A DNA stretch of 64,000 nucleotides from Candidatus Enterococcus moelleringii (GTDB taxonomy: Bacteria > Bacillota > Bacilli > Lactobacillales > Enterococcaceae). Positions 8,691 to 17,974 of this stretch are shown in pieces (position 1 is the stretch's first letter; every line of letters starts with the position of its first letter). Below the pieces are notes generated by a model that was given only the letters and a program-made list of their open reading frames with translations, made no database searches and was not told the DNA's origin. The DNA lies in contig NZ_JAFREM010000033.1 in the NCBI RefSeq assembly GCF_017377575.1, forward strand, positions 104,345 through 168,344, in the 5' to 3' direction. The position numbers and the translations under genes were made by a program.

Positions 8691-10044
8691 CCATATTGAT
8701 CAGTTTACCGTTGCGAATATAGCTGGCAAATTCGTTGTAGTCATCGTCAAATAAATTGGCATTATTCGGACTAGCTTGGGTCATTTCTTTCGGGAAATAA
8801 AAGCGGGCATCTCCTTGACTTTGTCCCGCCAAGGCCGCAACCAATTGACTAGCCTGTGACAATTCCACTAACGTCCCATCTGACTGCATAATCTCAATTT
8901 GGGTCCGATGGCGACCTAGCTCCGGCCGGTAAAAATCATAAGGAAGATCATAGCTGGAATTGATTGCTGTATAATACTTCCCGTTGAATCCGACTTCCTC
9001 CACCAGTTCCCGCATTTTTGCAATTAATGGATTGTCTGCTGTATCAATCGCAACAGATTTTAATGGTTTGCGATTGAGGAACCGTTGTGCCAAATCACTT
9101 AAAATCACGTCTTTTTCATCAACCCATTGCGCGAAATACGTGTTCAACACACCATCATCCAACTTCAAATAATCCTCTAAAGTAAAAGATTGATTCAAAA
9201 ATGGCATCAATAGCTGTGAATGATACGCAAAGATTTCAGGATCTTCTTGGCTTAATTCATGGGCTCGATCCAATAAATGCTCCAAGATTACTTCCATTCC
9301 TCGTGAAACATTGTGGAAATAGACCTGTACATACATTTGATAGCGGCTGACAATATAGTCTTCCACGGCATGCATACCATTCATAGAAAAGGCAATGCCG
9401 CCACGGTAAGGGCGGATGACTCGTAAGATTCGAGTTAAATCGAAGGTCCCATATTCGGTCCCGGTATAATAGGCATCCCGCAGCAAGTAATCCATCCGAT
9501 CGGCGTCAATTTGACTGGAGATCATTTGAACGACTTGAGGGTTGCTGTAGGTTTTGGTGATGACGCTGGCCACTTTTTCGGGAAATCCTTCTTCGACATT
9601 ATTCAAAATTTGGAAGACTTCCGTTTCCGGTGATGTAATGATCGCAACCGTCAACGCTTCGTGATCGGTATGGAAAATATGCTCAAAGGTATGAGAATAA
9701 GGTCCGTGTCCAATATCGTGGAGCAGTGCGGCACAAAGGGCAACTAGACGATGGGAATCATCCCAACCATCTTCTCCTAATTTTTCCACCGGATAATTGC
9801 GTTTGAAAATATCACAGATTCGGCGGGTGATTTCATAGACTCCCAATGAATGAGAGAAACGACTGTGTTCCGCTCCGTGAAAAGTATAGGAAGAAGTTCC
9901 CAATTGCTTAATCCGGCGCAAACGCTGGACTTCTCGTGAATTAATTAAATCTAAAATCACCCGATGCTGTACGTGAATATAATTATGAACCGGGTCACGG
10001 AATACTTTTTCCATCGGTAATAGTTGGTGCTTATAGCTTGTCAT
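8683..10044 (-). CDS. HD-domain phosphohydrolase (YwfO / dNTP triphosphohydrolase-like)
   Basis: A 453-residue HD-superfamily protein. The N-terminal metal-binding pattern is visible: an early H in AEHSRFSHSLG, then the HD doublet in ALLHDIGHGPYSH (about residues 110-125), and a later Asp in SSQIDADRMDYL. Sequence style and length fit the YwfO family, whose Enterococcus faecalis member EF1143 is known as a dNTP triphosphohydrolase, so hydrolysis of dNTPs in the cytoplasm is the likely role. The start is ATG 10044 with GGAGGAATTGC upstream. The start overlaps the end of lipL by 14 bases, so the two are one transcript with lipL first. Confidence 0.88.
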   Translation of the reverse strand: MTSYKHQLLPMEKVFRDPVHNYIHVQHRVILDLINSREVQRLRRIKQLGTSSYTFHGAEHSRFSHSLGVYEITRRICDIFKRNYPVEKLGEDGWDDSHRLVALCAALLHDIGHGPYSHTFEHIFHTDHEALTVAIITSPETEVFQILNNVEEGFPEKVASVITKTYSNPQVVQMISSQIDADRMDYLLRDAYYTGTEYGTFDLTRILRVIRPYRGGIAFSMNGMHAVEDYIVSRYQMYVQVYFHNVSRGMEVILEHLLDRAHELSQEDPEIFAYHSQLLMPFLNQSFTLEDYLKLDDGVLNTYFAQWVDEKDVILSDLAQRFLNRKPLKSVAIDTADNPLIAKMRELVEEVGFNGKYYTAINSSYDLPYDFYRPELGRHRTQIEIMQSDGTLVELSQASQLVAALAGQSQGDARFYFPKEMTQASPNNANLFDDDYNEFASYIRNGKLINMER

Positions 10045-10846
10045 GCAATTCCTCCTGAATGCCAGTATTGCGCTGGTACATATTTTTTAACCGTTGCTGG
10101 TATTCCTCTGTTTGATAAAATTCCGGTAAGCGGGTAGTTTCATCAGTAAAATCAATTCCCTGAAGCAGCTGTTCTTTGACTTCAGCAATCGATAATTCTT
10201 TTTCGAATACATCAGACAGTGTCGTCATGCTATCAGGATTGACTGCGGGATAACCCAAAGTTCCAAAGGCCTCTTCTAGACCAGCCTGGTAAAATGATCG
10301 AACCAACTCGCCGCGATACTTCTGATCACCAGAAACACTTAGGTACATCATGATCGCAACGCCTTCTTTAACCCGGCGTTGGGCGATCCCGGCAATCTTC
10401 TTACCGTTAATAGAAAGATCGAATTTCCCAGGACAGTAGGAATCCGCTACTTCCCCGGCTGTGATGGTTGCCTTACCGAAACTAGTGCGATTCAGCCAAT
10501 CCAGCATTGTTTGGTACCCATCATCGATGGATAACGGATTGATGGATTGCTTCGGCAAAATTAAGGAAACATTCAAAATCCCGGCATCACTGACAACGCC
10601 CAGGCCACCCGCATTGCGCAGTAAAGGATAATAGTCGGCTGCTTGAATTGCCTGCAATCCTTGGTTAAGATAAGGAACGCGGCTGTCCTTCATGCCTAAA
10701 ATGAGGGTTTGAGAAAGCTGCCAAAAATGAATCATCGGTTGATCCTTTTCTCCAGCATATGTAGTTAATACGTCCGTTAGGGCAAAAGGACTAAAGTGAT
10801 CGGCACGGGAAATCATTCCTTGGTCAAACAGCAGGGCAGTTTTCAT
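10031..10846 (-). CDS. lipL: Octanoyl-[GcvH]:protein N-octanoyltransferase / lipoate ligase family (LipL-like)
   Basis: A 271-residue member of the biotin/lipoate protein ligase fold. It has RNAGGLGVVSDAGILNVSL (about 77-95) and the segment DSYCPGKFDLSINGKKIAG, in which Cys138 matches the catalytic Cys of Bacillus LipL. LipL moves octanoyl or lipoyl groups from GcvH to the E2 subunits of 2-oxoacid dehydrogenases. The Cys-containing YCPG signature favours LipL over an ATP-dependent LplA. The start has AAAGGAAG upstream. It is the first gene of a two-gene operon with the HD phosphohydrolase. Confidence 0.85.
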   Translation of the reverse strand: MKTALLFDQGMISRADHFSPFALTDVLTTYAGEKDQPMIHFWQLSQTLILGMKDSRVPYLNQGLQAIQAADYYPLLRNAGGLGVVSDAGILNVSLILPKQSINPLSIDDGYQTMLDWLNRTSFGKATITAGEVADSYCPGKFDLSINGKKIAGIAQRRVKEGVAIMMYLSVSGDQKYRGELVRSFYQAGLEEAFGTLGYPAVNPDSMTTLSDVFEKELSIAEVKEQLLQGIDFTDETTRLPEFYQTEEYQQRLKNMYQRNTGIQEELHDKL

Positions 10847-10933
10847 AAAATCTTCCTTTCAAACAATGTCTAGTACCAGTATAAACAAAAATGGGCGTTT
10901 CGCGTAGTGCAAGCAACTAAATAAAGCAAGTAG

Positions 10934-10962
10934 TTGACAAAAAAATTAAAACCGTGAAAAAT
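10934..10962 (+). promoter_or_regulatory. Candidate sigma-A promoter for the DUF1934 gene
   Basis: A consensus TTGACA (10934-10939), 17-base spacer and AAAAAT (10957-10962, four of six) upstream of the GTG start at 10986. Confidence 0.5.
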
Positions 10963-10985
10963 AGGAGTGAAAGGGGCGAGACTCA

Positions 10986-11420
10986 GTGAATAATAGTGGA
11001 GGAACTCCAGCCAAGATAAAACTGCAAACAAAAGTAACTCAAAACAATGAAGTGGAAGAATTTGTATTCGACTTGTCAGGCCAAGTGGTCCAAATAGGTG
11101 ATACCTTATACATTCGTTATAAGGAAGAACAGCCGGATGGCAAGGAAGTACCGGTGACGATGAAAATCACACCAGATTCCCGCGTTCAATTAATTCGCTC
11201 CGGCGATATGCGCTTGCGCATGAAATTCGGCTATCGGGAGAAAATTGAAACCAGCTACAAAACACCTTATGGGATGTTCGTGATTACCACAAATACACAT
11301 AAACTGCATGTTAGTTTAAAAGACCGGCCATTTTCGGGAATCATTACCATCGACTACTCACTGGCAATGCATGACGAAAAAGTTGGAGATTATAATTTAG
11401 TCTTAGAATTTACCACTTAA
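10986..11420 (+). CDS. DUF1934 (YwiB-like) small beta-barrel protein
   Basis: A 144-residue cytoplasmic protein of the DUF1934/YwiB family, predicted as a compact lipocalin-like beta-barrel: alternating strands with the conserved GDTLYIRYKE, a middle RSGDMRLRMKF and a closing YGMFVITTNTHKL. No enzymatic residues are recognisable and the role is unknown. GTG 10986 is used as start, about six bases after AAAGGGGCGAG. In Bacillus the homologue lies near rpoE, and here rpoE also follows, 73 bases downstream and with its own promoter. Confidence 0.8.
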   Translation: MNNSGGTPAKIKLQTKVTQNNEVEEFVFDLSGQVVQIGDTLYIRYKEEQPDGKEVPVTMKITPDSRVQLIRSGDMRLRMKFGYREKIETSYKTPYGMFVITTNTHKLHVSLKDRPFSGIITIDYSLAMHDEKVGDYNLVLEFTT

Positions 11421-11433
11421 AACAAAGAAAGGT

Positions 11434-11462
11434 TTGCTTTTTAGTCACTGATTTTGTATGAT
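11434..11462 (+). promoter_or_regulatory. Candidate promoter of rpoE
   Basis: TTGCTT (11434-11439), 17-base spacer and TATGAT (11457-11462), 32 bases before the chosen TTG start. Confidence 0.5.
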
Positions 11463-11493
11463 AAGGAGTAGACTTTGAAAGGACGTGTCATAC

Positions 11494-12099
11494 TTGGAAC
11501 TTAGTGTTTTTGATGGTTTAATTAAAGATGAATTATCAATGATTGAAGTGGCACACGCAATCCTGGAAGAACGCGGCGAGGTAATGGATTTTTCAGATTT
11601 GGTGAATCAAATCCAAACATACCTTGGCAAGTCAGACAGCGAGATTCGTGATGCATTAGCCCAATTTTATACCGATCTAAATATTGATGGAAGCTTCATT
11701 TCACTTGGAGATAATCGTTGGGGATTGCGTTCATGGTACGCTATCGACTCAATTGATGAAGAAGTTAATCATGGATTAGATGAAGAAGACGAAGAAAAAC
11801 CGCGTCGTAAAAAACGTAAACGAGTAAATGCCTTCATTAATGGCGATGACGATGCCATCGACTACAACGACGACGATCCAGAAGATGCAGATCTGATCGA
11901 CGACGATGATGATGAAGATATTGTTGACGACGATGATGACGATGATGAAATCGCAGCATACAACTCTGACTTACAAGAGATCGGTGCCGATGAAAACAGC
12001 GATGACGAAGAAGTTGTCCCTGGTGGAATCGAAGACGATCTAAGTGTCATTGATGATGACGACGATGATGATTTTGATGACGACGAAGACGAAGAATAA
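11494..12099 (+). CDS. rpoE: RNA polymerase delta subunit
   Basis: Delta factor of Gram-positive RNA polymerase. It has a globular N-terminal HARE-HTH domain (about residues 1-90, with [17 protein letters not shown]) and a long, almost purely Asp/Glu tail from about residue 88 to the end, as in the family. Delta raises polymerase recycling and promoter selectivity, acting through its acidic tail. I place the start at TTG 11494: GAAAGGAC lies about ten bases upstream and the product then starts MELSVFDGL as in homologues; GTG 11485 is only two bases from the ribosome-binding site. In many Firmicutes pyrG follows rpoE, but here pyrG lies 12.5 kb away. Confidence 0.93.
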   Translation: MELSVFDGLIKDELSMIEVAHAILEERGEVMDFSDLVNQIQTYLGKSDSEIRDALAQFYTDLNIDGSFISLGDNRWGLRSWYAIDSIDEEVNHGLDEEDEEKPRRKKRKRVNAFINGDDDAIDYNDDDPEDADLIDDDDDEDIVDDDDDDDEIAAYNSDLQEIGADENSDDEEVVPGGIEDDLSVIDDDDDDDFDDDEDEE

Positions 12100-12128
12100 A
12101 CTGTCTTCAGTTTAAATGAATCAACAAT

Positions 12129-12180
12129 TAAAAAGGCTAGCAGTTCGAAGATGATTTCTTCAAACGGCTAGCCTTTTTTG
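12129..12180 (+). terminator. rpoE terminator
   Basis: An 11-bp stem (12131-12141 with 12167-12177) with an inner hairpin and a T run. Confidence 0.9.
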
Positions 12181-12226
12181 CTTTTATAGATTTTCAGGAT
12201 CTAAATGCTATTTTACATTGGGAACC

Positions 12227-13990
12227 CTACGCCTCAGTTTTCTTCTTTTTTGGCAGCTTCAGCGATTTGGAAGGGATAATCAAAATAATTGCCCAAACCA
12301 TCAATGAGACAACAAGGGATGCTTTTTGCACAAACGTCCCTTTATAGATTGCTCGAACAGTATGATCTCCTTTAGTAACTTTAAAGCTAAGCAGCCCTTT
12401 TTTGTTAGTGACTGCAACTTTTTGCCCATCTATTTCTACTTCATAACCTTTATAAGCAATTTTCGGCAGTGTGACCAATTGGTTATCTGCAGAAATGATC
12501 GAGTACGTAAACTCATTATACTCATTAGAGTCATTAACGATTTCGTAGACTGTCGCAGCATCATTTAGCATGGAAGGATTGTTATCAGGATTAGCAAACA
12601 TTTGATCAGCGTCCATATTAGCTGGGAGATATTCTCTACCGCCACCTATAGAAGAAAGTGCATAATCGCCATAACTCTCATTCGTAAGGTTTGGTATGTT
12701 TTTTTGCTGAAAATCGTATAGTGCATTAGTAGAAAAAGAGATACTCAGAACCACTAGCAATACTGAAAGCCCTGTTTGCGCATTTCTCGGAACTTTTAAA
12801 TCATCGATAAAACTCGTGAAGGCTAAGCTTAAAAAGAATGTTCCTAACGTTAATAATCTCCAGGGAAATTGAACAAAGGAGAGAAAACTAGTTTTAAAAA
12901 GCACCCACGGAAAAAGATTTGTTGTAAGTAGTGAGAAAGCTATACCAATCACCAGCAGCAGCTTTGTCCTGCCAGTTAATCTTTTAAAGATTGTGACCGC
13001 AATTAGAACAAAAATCATCAGCGCAACTCCAATGCCGGGTTTTAAATCTCCCCAAGTATCCGCACTGTTGGCTAATGAGTTGGATAATAGATTAAAAAAA
13101 CTGTACTTTAACCCATTCGACCAAAGCGTACGATTTTCAATGTAATTAAAATCGATGTGCAAGTTTTGTTCTAAAATAGGGAGCAAAATATAGGCACTTA
13201 ACAATACTCCTAAAACAGTTGCTTTTAAAAATTTCAACAACCTATACTTAGTTAATCTCTTCAAAAAGAACTGAAAAATAAGCATGATCCCAATAGCTAT
13301 GACCACAAAATAAGCTGTAATAAAATGCGCGTGGATCAATAAGGCCATGGACACGCCGAGTGTAACCCAACCGTTTTTACTATCCTCCTGATAAAAAATC
13401 CGATACAATCCCAAGAAGACCATTGGCAAAAACACGAATGACAAGGTTTCGCCAAGCGCCCCTCTGACAAACTGATCCAGTAGCCGATAAGTGGAAGTTA
13501 TATAAATGATAGCGAACAACAGTGAAGGATTGTCTTTTTTAAAAAAAGGTTTCGCAGAAAAATAAGCCGAAACGAATGTAGCAATACAAATCAGCAGCAT
13601 GTATCCATTGTAAGAATTCAAATAACTGAATCCAAGCATTCTAAGAATGGCGTAAGGGTATAATAAAATTGACGGATAGAATAGATCAGCAGCATAGCCA
13701 TACCCATTTGCCATATTTTGAAAAATCTTCGGGAAAAAATTGTTTGATATGACAGCACCGTAATAACTTTCCAGCCGTACCCGATGAAAGGAAAAATCGT
13801 CCTGAACGTAAATACCTTTGTTCAAGAGGAAAGGTGCCATTATGATTAAACATATAATTATTCCGATCAGCAGATGAATAATAGTTAACTTATGATTGGC
13901 AATCAGCCTTCTTATCAAACAAATCAACTCGCTTTCTGAAATTATTGTATCATTATGTCTGCAGTTGAAAAAAGAAAAATCTGCAGCCAA
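12227..13990 (-). CDS. Polytopic membrane protein, YfhO / PTPS-related GT-C-like
   Basis: A protein of up to 587 residues with about a dozen hydrophobic segments. After the first membrane segment comes QDDFSFHRVRLE and then GYAADLFYPSILLYPYAILR, a pattern seen in PTPS-related (PF10131-type) and YfhO-like membrane proteins. Those resemble GT-C glycosyltransferases, with an acidic pair in the first outer loop. The C-terminal part is a soluble beta-rich domain before a final membrane helix and a KKKK tail. A role in glycan transfer at the envelope is an inference. The N-terminus is uncertain: TTG at 13990 lacks a clear ribosome-binding site, and later TTG codons near 13920 would still keep the first membrane helix. 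Confidence 0.7.
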   Translation of the reverse strand: MAADFSFFNCRHNDTIISESELICLIRRLIANHKLTIIHLLIGIIICLIIMAPFLLNKGIYVQDDFSFHRVRLESYYGAVISNNFFPKIFQNMANGYGYAADLFYPSILLYPYAILRMLGFSYLNSYNGYMLLICIATFVSAYFSAKPFFKKDNPSLLFAIIYITSTYRLLDQFVRGALGETLSFVFLPMVFLGLYRIFYQEDSKNGWVTLGVSMALLIHAHFITAYFVVIAIGIMLIFQFFLKRLTKYRLLKFLKATVLGVLLSAYILLPILEQNLHIDFNYIENRTLWSNGLKYSFFNLLSNSLANSADTWGDLKPGIGVALMIFVLIAVTIFKRLTGRTKLLLVIGIAFSLLTTNLFPWVLFKTSFLSFVQFPWRLLTLGTFFLSLAFTSFIDDLKVPRNAQTGLSVLLVVLSISFSTNALYDFQQKNIPNLTNESYGDYALSSIGGGREYLPANMDADQMFANPDNNPSMLNDAATVYEIVNDSNEYNEFTYSIISADNQLVTLPKIAYKGYEVEIDGQKVAVTNKKGLLSFKVTKGDHTVRAIYKGTFVQKASLVVSLMVWAIILIIPSKSLKLPKKKKTEA

Positions 13991-14021
13991 ATAAAAAAGT
14001 CCTCATATTTGAGAGGACAAC
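13990..14021 (-). terminator. Second terminator downstream of tRNA-Arg
   Basis: On the minus strand GTCCTC and GAGGAC form a hairpin followed by TTTTTT. It lies between the tRNA terminator and the membrane-protein gene. Confidence 0.7.
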
Positions 14022-14043
14022 AGATTGTGTATATATTTTAAAA

Positions 14044-14070
14044 TAAAAAAAGAGAGCTCTTCAGCTCTCA
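14044..14070 (-). terminator. tRNA-Arg terminator
   Basis: A 7-bp stem GAGAGCT/AGCTCTC with a four-base loop, followed by seven T on the minus strand. Confidence 0.88.
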
Positions 14071-14162
14071 CGAATGTATTATTCAGATGTTCCGTAATCC
14101 GCTTCACAACAGCATTTTGTAAAATTACGTAATCTAATGTATACTTAAAACTGCTTACAAGA

Positions 14163-14234
14163 CGCGCCCTGAGGGAATCGAACCCCCGTCTCAAGAACCG
14201 GAATCTTACGTGATATCCACTACACTAAGGGCGC
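14163..14234 (-). tRNA. tRNA-Arg, anticodon CCG
   Basis: A 72-base cloverleaf on the minus strand. The acceptor stem GCGCCCT pairs with AGGGCGC, the D arm is GTG/CAC, the anticodon stem TAAGA pairs with TCTTG around the loop TTCCGGT, and the T arm is GGGGG/CCCTC-type with TTCGATT. The anticodon CCG reads CGG (Arg). The discriminator base is G and no CCA is encoded. Two terminators follow downstream. Confidence 0.95.
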
Positions 14235-14287
14235 AGCAACGATTATTAGTTTAGCATATAATCTAAAAAATACAAGGGGAAATTACT

Positions 14288-15589
14288 ATGAAGTTTCAAC
14301 AAGGTTATTCGCAAGCACAACAACAGACCCAAAAGCTGGCCATGACGCAAAAACTCCAACAAGCTATTCAAATGCTTCAATTCAACACTGAAGAGCTGCG
14401 GGACTATGTTGAGACGGTTTCTTTAGAAAATCCGTTGATTGAAGTGGTGGCACCAAAAATTCGCAGTGATCTGACGATGATGGGCAATCGTTCTGAAAAA
14501 ACAGATTTCATTGGACAGATTCCTGACCAGCATGAATCATTATTTGAATATTTAATTAACCAAATCCATCTAAACTATCGTGATACCTTTTTACGCAAGC
14601 TGATGCTGGTTTTGGTGGAGTATGTAGATGTCAACGGCTACTTGAAGGTAGACGAAGAAGAAATTAAGCAGGAAATGGGCGCTACTGATATTCAACTCTT
14701 GGATGCGCTGACACTGCTGCAGCAGCTTGATCCACCTGGCGTAGGTGCCAGAAATTTACAGGAATGCTTGATGCTGCAAACTGAAAGAGACAACCACGCA
14801 CCTGATTTAGCCTACTTACTATTAGAAGAAGCATTTGATCAAATAGCTAATCATCGCTTTGAACAAATCGGTAAAGAGTACAAGTTGACGATGGTTCAAG
14901 TGCAAGAGATAATTGACTACATTCGTTCCTTGAACCCTTTTCCAGGAGCAGGCTTTGGCGAGAGCGTTCCGGATTTTATCATTCCTGATTTGACGCTTAT
15001 TCGTAAAGAGGAACAGCTGTCGGTTCTTTCTAATAAACGTGGACAGCTGAAATTGAACTTCAACGAAAGCTATTTTACCCGTTTGGAACAGCAGGCTGAT
15101 GCTGAGACCAAGGAGTATTTGAAAGAAAAGCTGCAGCAATATGAGTGGCTGAAACGAACGATTGGTCAACGCAAGGACACGATCTTAGAGGTGGGCAAGC
15201 TGATCGTGAAATACCAAGAGCCTTTCTTTTTAGAGAAAAAGGGGGCATTGAAGCCGCTAATGCTAAAAGACATCGCCAAGGAGTTGGAAGTTCACGAGTC
15301 CACGATTAGCCGTTCAGTAAACGGCAAATATATCGAAACTGATTTTGGCGTCTTTGAATTACGAAGCTTCTTCGTGAATAAAATCAGCGACGAAGATACA
15401 TCGGCGGATGAAGTAAAACAGCTGATCCAAGGATTTATCGACGATGAAAATAAAAACAAGCCGTTATCTGATCAAAAGATTGCGGATATGTTAAAAACAA
15501 ATGGGCAAAAAGTGTCCCGTAGAACAGTAGCCAAGTACCGAGAAGCATTGGGTATTGCCAGTTCATCTAAAAGAAAACGATTTGACTAA
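14288..15589 (+). CDS. rpoN: RNA polymerase sigma-54 factor
   Basis: A 433-residue sigma-54. The N-terminal Gln-rich activator-interacting region is visible (residues 1-50, QQTQKLAMTQKLQQAIQMLQ), then the core-binding domain, a helix-turn-helix around HESTISRSVNGKY, and the C-terminal RpoN box SRRTVAKYREALGI that reads the -24 element. In enterococci sigma-54 serves mainly PTS operons activated by LevR/ManR-type enhancer proteins; no such operon is in this window. AAGGGGAA precedes the ATG. The gene has its own terminator and lies directly before cggR. Confidence 0.96.
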   Translation: MKFQQGYSQAQQQTQKLAMTQKLQQAIQMLQFNTEELRDYVETVSLENPLIEVVAPKIRSDLTMMGNRSEKTDFIGQIPDQHESLFEYLINQIHLNYRDTFLRKLMLVLVEYVDVNGYLKVDEEEIKQEMGATDIQLLDALTLLQQLDPPGVGARNLQECLMLQTERDNHAPDLAYLLLEEAFDQIANHRFEQIGKEYKLTMVQVQEIIDYIRSLNPFPGAGFGESVPDFIIPDLTLIRKEEQLSVLSNKRGQLKLNFNESYFTRLEQQADAETKEYLKEKLQQYEWLKRTIGQRKDTILEVGKLIVKYQEPFFLEKKGALKPLMLKDIAKELEVHESTISRSVNGKYIETDFGVFELRSFFVNKISDEDTSADEVKQLIQGFIDDENKNKPLSDQKIADMLKTNGQKVSRRTVAKYREALGIASSSKRKRFD

Positions 15590-15616
15590 GCCAAGAAAAA
15601 AATCTTGGCTTTTTCC
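15588..15616 (+). terminator. rpoN terminator
   Basis: A 9-bp stem (15588-15596 with 15603-15611) with a T run, starting inside the stop codon. Confidence 0.85.
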
Positions 15617-15709
15617 TTGCTTGTTAGGGCCAAAACTGGTAAAATTCAATTTGTAAGGTTTTGAGATTGTAAAAAATCAACGATTGAACTTACTTTTTTT
15701 TACTATTCA

Positions 15710-15745
15710 TGGGTCGCTAAAAGTCTATGAGGGACTTAAGGAGTC
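15710..15745 (+). promoter_or_regulatory. CggR operator
   Basis: The Bacillus CggR operator has the form CGGGAC-N6-TGTC-N4-CGGGAC-N6-TGTC. Here TGGGTC (15710-15715), N6, AGTC (15722-15725), N4, AGGGAC (15730-15735), N6, AGTC (15742-15745) repeats every spacing exactly. It ends five bases before the ribosome-binding site of cggR, so bound CggR would block its own operon. A candidate -10 TACTAT lies at 15701-15706, without a convincing -35. Confidence 0.82.
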
Positions 15746-15761
15746 CAACGGAGGGAATCCT

Positions 15762-16799
15762 TTGTTATCAGAAATCAGAGTTCTTGAAGCAATTGCCCCT
15801 GATGTGTTAAATGCGGTAAAAAGAAGATATCGAGTACTACAAAATATCTTCTGGATGCAGCCGATTGGGCGCAGAAACCTTGCTGATTCATTAAACTTAA
15901 CGGAACGTGTGTTGCGTGGTGAGACAGATTTCTTAAGAGATCAACGTCTGATCGAAACAACGAAAAGCGGTATGTCGTTAACTGAACGGGGAAAAGAAAT
16001 CTTGCAGCAGTTAGATCTGCTGATGGATCAATTCACCGGGATGGATCAACTGGAAAAGCATCTAGCCACCATGTTTAACATTGATCGGTGTCTCATCGTA
16101 TCTGGAGACAGTGATGAACAGCCGAAAGTAATTGGAGATTTTGGGGAACTCGTTAATGAAGCCTTACATCGCCGATTACCTGATGGCAGAAATGTTATCG
16201 CAGTTATGGGCGGGACAACAATGGCTGAAATTGCCAAGCATATTACGCCGCTTGAAACAAGCAATCGCAAGAATTTGTTTGTGCCAGCACGAGGCGGCAT
16301 TGGGGAATCTGTTTCCATTCAAGCCAACTCAGTCAGCGCAGTGATGGCCGCAAATGCTAAAGGCAATCACCGGGTATTGTATGTACCAGAACAGCTGAGT
16401 CAGGAAGCCTACCACACATTGCTGAAGGAACCGTCTATTATGGATGTTCTTGAAACAATTAAAGAAGCAAACTGCGTCGTTCATAGTATTGGACGGGCAT
16501 TGCATATGGCAGCCAGACGTAAAATGCTGGAAAAAGAGATTGTTTCTCTAAGACAACACAAAGCTGTAGCAGAATCTTTTGGCTATTTCTTCGATGAAAG
16601 TGGTCAGATCGTCTACCGTGCTTCCCGAATTGGGTTGACACTAGAGGATGTACAGAAGATTCCAGTCGTTTTGGCAGTTGCCGGAGGAAAATCAAAAGCC
16701 AAAGCAATTATGGCTTATATGAAAAATGCACCAAAACAAACGTGGTTCATCACTGATGAAGCCGCAGCAAACGAGATTTTAAAAGGGGTAACCCTTTAA
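15762..16799 (+). CDS. cggR: Central glycolytic genes regulator CggR
   Basis: A 345-residue SorC/DeoR-type repressor. The N-terminal winged helix includes MQPIGRRNLADSLNLTERVLRGETDFLRDQRLI; the rest is a sugar-phosphate-binding domain with VMGGTTMAEIA and a GGKSKAKAI segment near the end. In Bacillus it represses gapA-pgk-tpi-pgm-eno and is released by fructose-1,6-bisphosphate. TTG 15762 is chosen as start because GGAGGG lies six bases upstream and the length then matches homologues; the frame is open further upstream but would run through the operator. gap follows after 39 bases with its own strong ribosome-binding site. Confidence 0.93.
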   Translation: MLSEIRVLEAIAPDVLNAVKRRYRVLQNIFWMQPIGRRNLADSLNLTERVLRGETDFLRDQRLIETTKSGMSLTERGKEILQQLDLLMDQFTGMDQLEKHLATMFNIDRCLIVSGDSDEQPKVIGDFGELVNEALHRRLPDGRNVIAVMGGTTMAEIAKHITPLETSNRKNLFVPARGGIGESVSIQANSVSAVMAANAKGNHRVLYVPEQLSQEAYHTLLKEPSIMDVLETIKEANCVVHSIGRALHMAARRKMLEKEIVSLRQHKAVAESFGYFFDESGQIVYRASRIGLTLEDVQKIPVVLAVAGGKSKAKAIMAYMKNAPKQTWFITDEAAANEILKGVTL

Positions 16800-16838
16800 A
16801 ATAAATATTTTTCTAATTCCATAAGGAGGAATTTTTAA

Positions 16839-17840
16839 ATGACAGTAAAAGTTGGAATTAACGGATTTGGACGTATTGGGCGCTTGGCTTTCCGTCGCAT
16901 TCAAAATGTAGAAGGACTAGAAGTAGTTGCAATCAACGATTTAACAGATGCTAAAATGTTAGCTCACTTGTTAAAATATGATACAACTCAAGGTCGCTTC
17001 GATGGAACAGTTGAAGTTCACGAAGGATCATTTGACGTTAACGGTAAAGAAGTTAAGGTTACTTCTCATCGTAACCCTGAAGAAATCCCTTGGGGCGATC
17101 TAGGTGTAGATATCGTTCTTGAAAGTACTGGATTCTTCACTTCTAAAGAAAAAGCTGAATTACACTTAAAAGGTGGCGCTAAACGCGTTATCATCACTGC
17201 TCCTGGTGGAAGCGACGTTCCAACAATCGTTTACAACACTAACCATGACATCTTAACTGGTAAAGAAACAGTTATCTCAGGTGCTTCATGTACAACTAAC
17301 TGTTTAGCTCCTATGGCTAAAACATTAAACGACAAATTTGGTGTTGTTGAAGGAATCATGACAACTATCCACGCTTACACTGGCGACCAAATGACTCTTG
17401 ATGGACCTCATCCTAAAGGTGACTTCCGTCGTGCACGCGCTGCCGCTGCAAACATCGTACCTAACTCAACTGGTGCTGCTAAAGCTATCGGCTTAGTAAT
17501 CCCAGAATTGAACGGTAAATTAGATGGCGCTGCTCAACGTGTTCCTATCGCAACTGGTTCATTGACTGAATTAGTAACTGTTCTTGAAAAAGAAGTTACT
17601 GCTGATGAAATCAATGCAGCTATGGAAGCAGCAGCTGACGAATCTTACGGTTACAACACAGACGAAATCGTTTCTTCTGATATCGTTGGTATGACTTTTG
17701 GTTCATTATTTGATGCAACTCAAACTAAAGTTATGACTGTTGGCGACAAACAATTAGTTAAAACTGTTGCTTGGTATGACAACGAAATGTCATACACTGC
17801 ACAATTAGTTCGTACTTTAGAATACTTTGCTAACTTATAA
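16839..17840 (+). CDS. gap: Glyceraldehyde-3-phosphate dehydrogenase
   Basis: A 333-residue NAD-dependent GAPDH of glycolysis (EC 1.2.1.12), converting glyceraldehyde-3-phosphate to 1,3-bisphosphoglycerate. The Rossmann motif is [10 protein letters not shown]; the catalytic Cys151 lies in SGASCTTNC and the partner His in [10 protein letters not shown]. The NAD preference fits a glycolytic GapA. AAGGAGG lies upstream. Codon use is strongly biased (GAA, AAA, GCT/GCA), as expected for a very highly expressed gene. It is co-transcribed from the CggR-controlled promoter and followed by a terminator-like hairpin. Confidence 0.98.
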   Translation: MTVKVGINGFGRIGRLAFRRIQNVEGLEVVAINDLTDAKMLAHLLKYDTTQGRFDGTVEVHEGSFDVNGKEVKVTSHRNPEEIPWGDLGVDIVLESTGFFTSKEKAELHLKGGAKRVIITAPGGSDVPTIVYNTNHDILTGKETVISGASCTTNCLAPMAKTLNDKFGVVEGIMTTIHAYTGDQMTLDGPHPKGDFRRARAAAANIVPNSTGAAKAIGLVIPELNGKLDGAAQRVPIATGSLTELVTVLEKEVTADEINAAMEAAADESYGYNTDEIVSSDIVGMTFGSLFDATQTKVMTVGDKQLVKTVAWYDNEMSYTAQLVRTLEYFANL

Positions 17841-17864
17841 GATCTAAACATTGTCTGAAATAGG

Positions 17865-17895
17865 CGGGGAAGCAACGCGCTTCTCCGTTTTTTTA
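17865..17895 (+). terminator. Terminator between gap and pgk
   Basis: A 9-bp stem CGGGGAAGC/GCTTCTCCG (17865-17873 with 17879-17887, one G-U pair) and seven T. It may be partly read through to feed pgk; a TATACT at 17931-17936 could serve a separate promoter, but no good -35 is seen. Confidence 0.82.
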
Positions 17896-17974
17896 ATAGG
17901 TTATCATTACCTTTTTTTATTGAAGAGGTATATACTATACAGGGTGTCAAAAAAATATTGGGAGGTCTTCTTTC

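Noticed and set aside
11475..11504. Nine-codon TTG-started frame before rpoE as a leader peptide
   Set aside because: It has an upstream AAGGAG, but the frame is too short, uses TTG, and there is no attenuator hairpin after it.
11862..12050. Minus-strand frame coding poly-Ser opposite rpoE
   Set aside because: It is the reverse of the Asp-rich tail of RpoE, with no ribosome-binding site.
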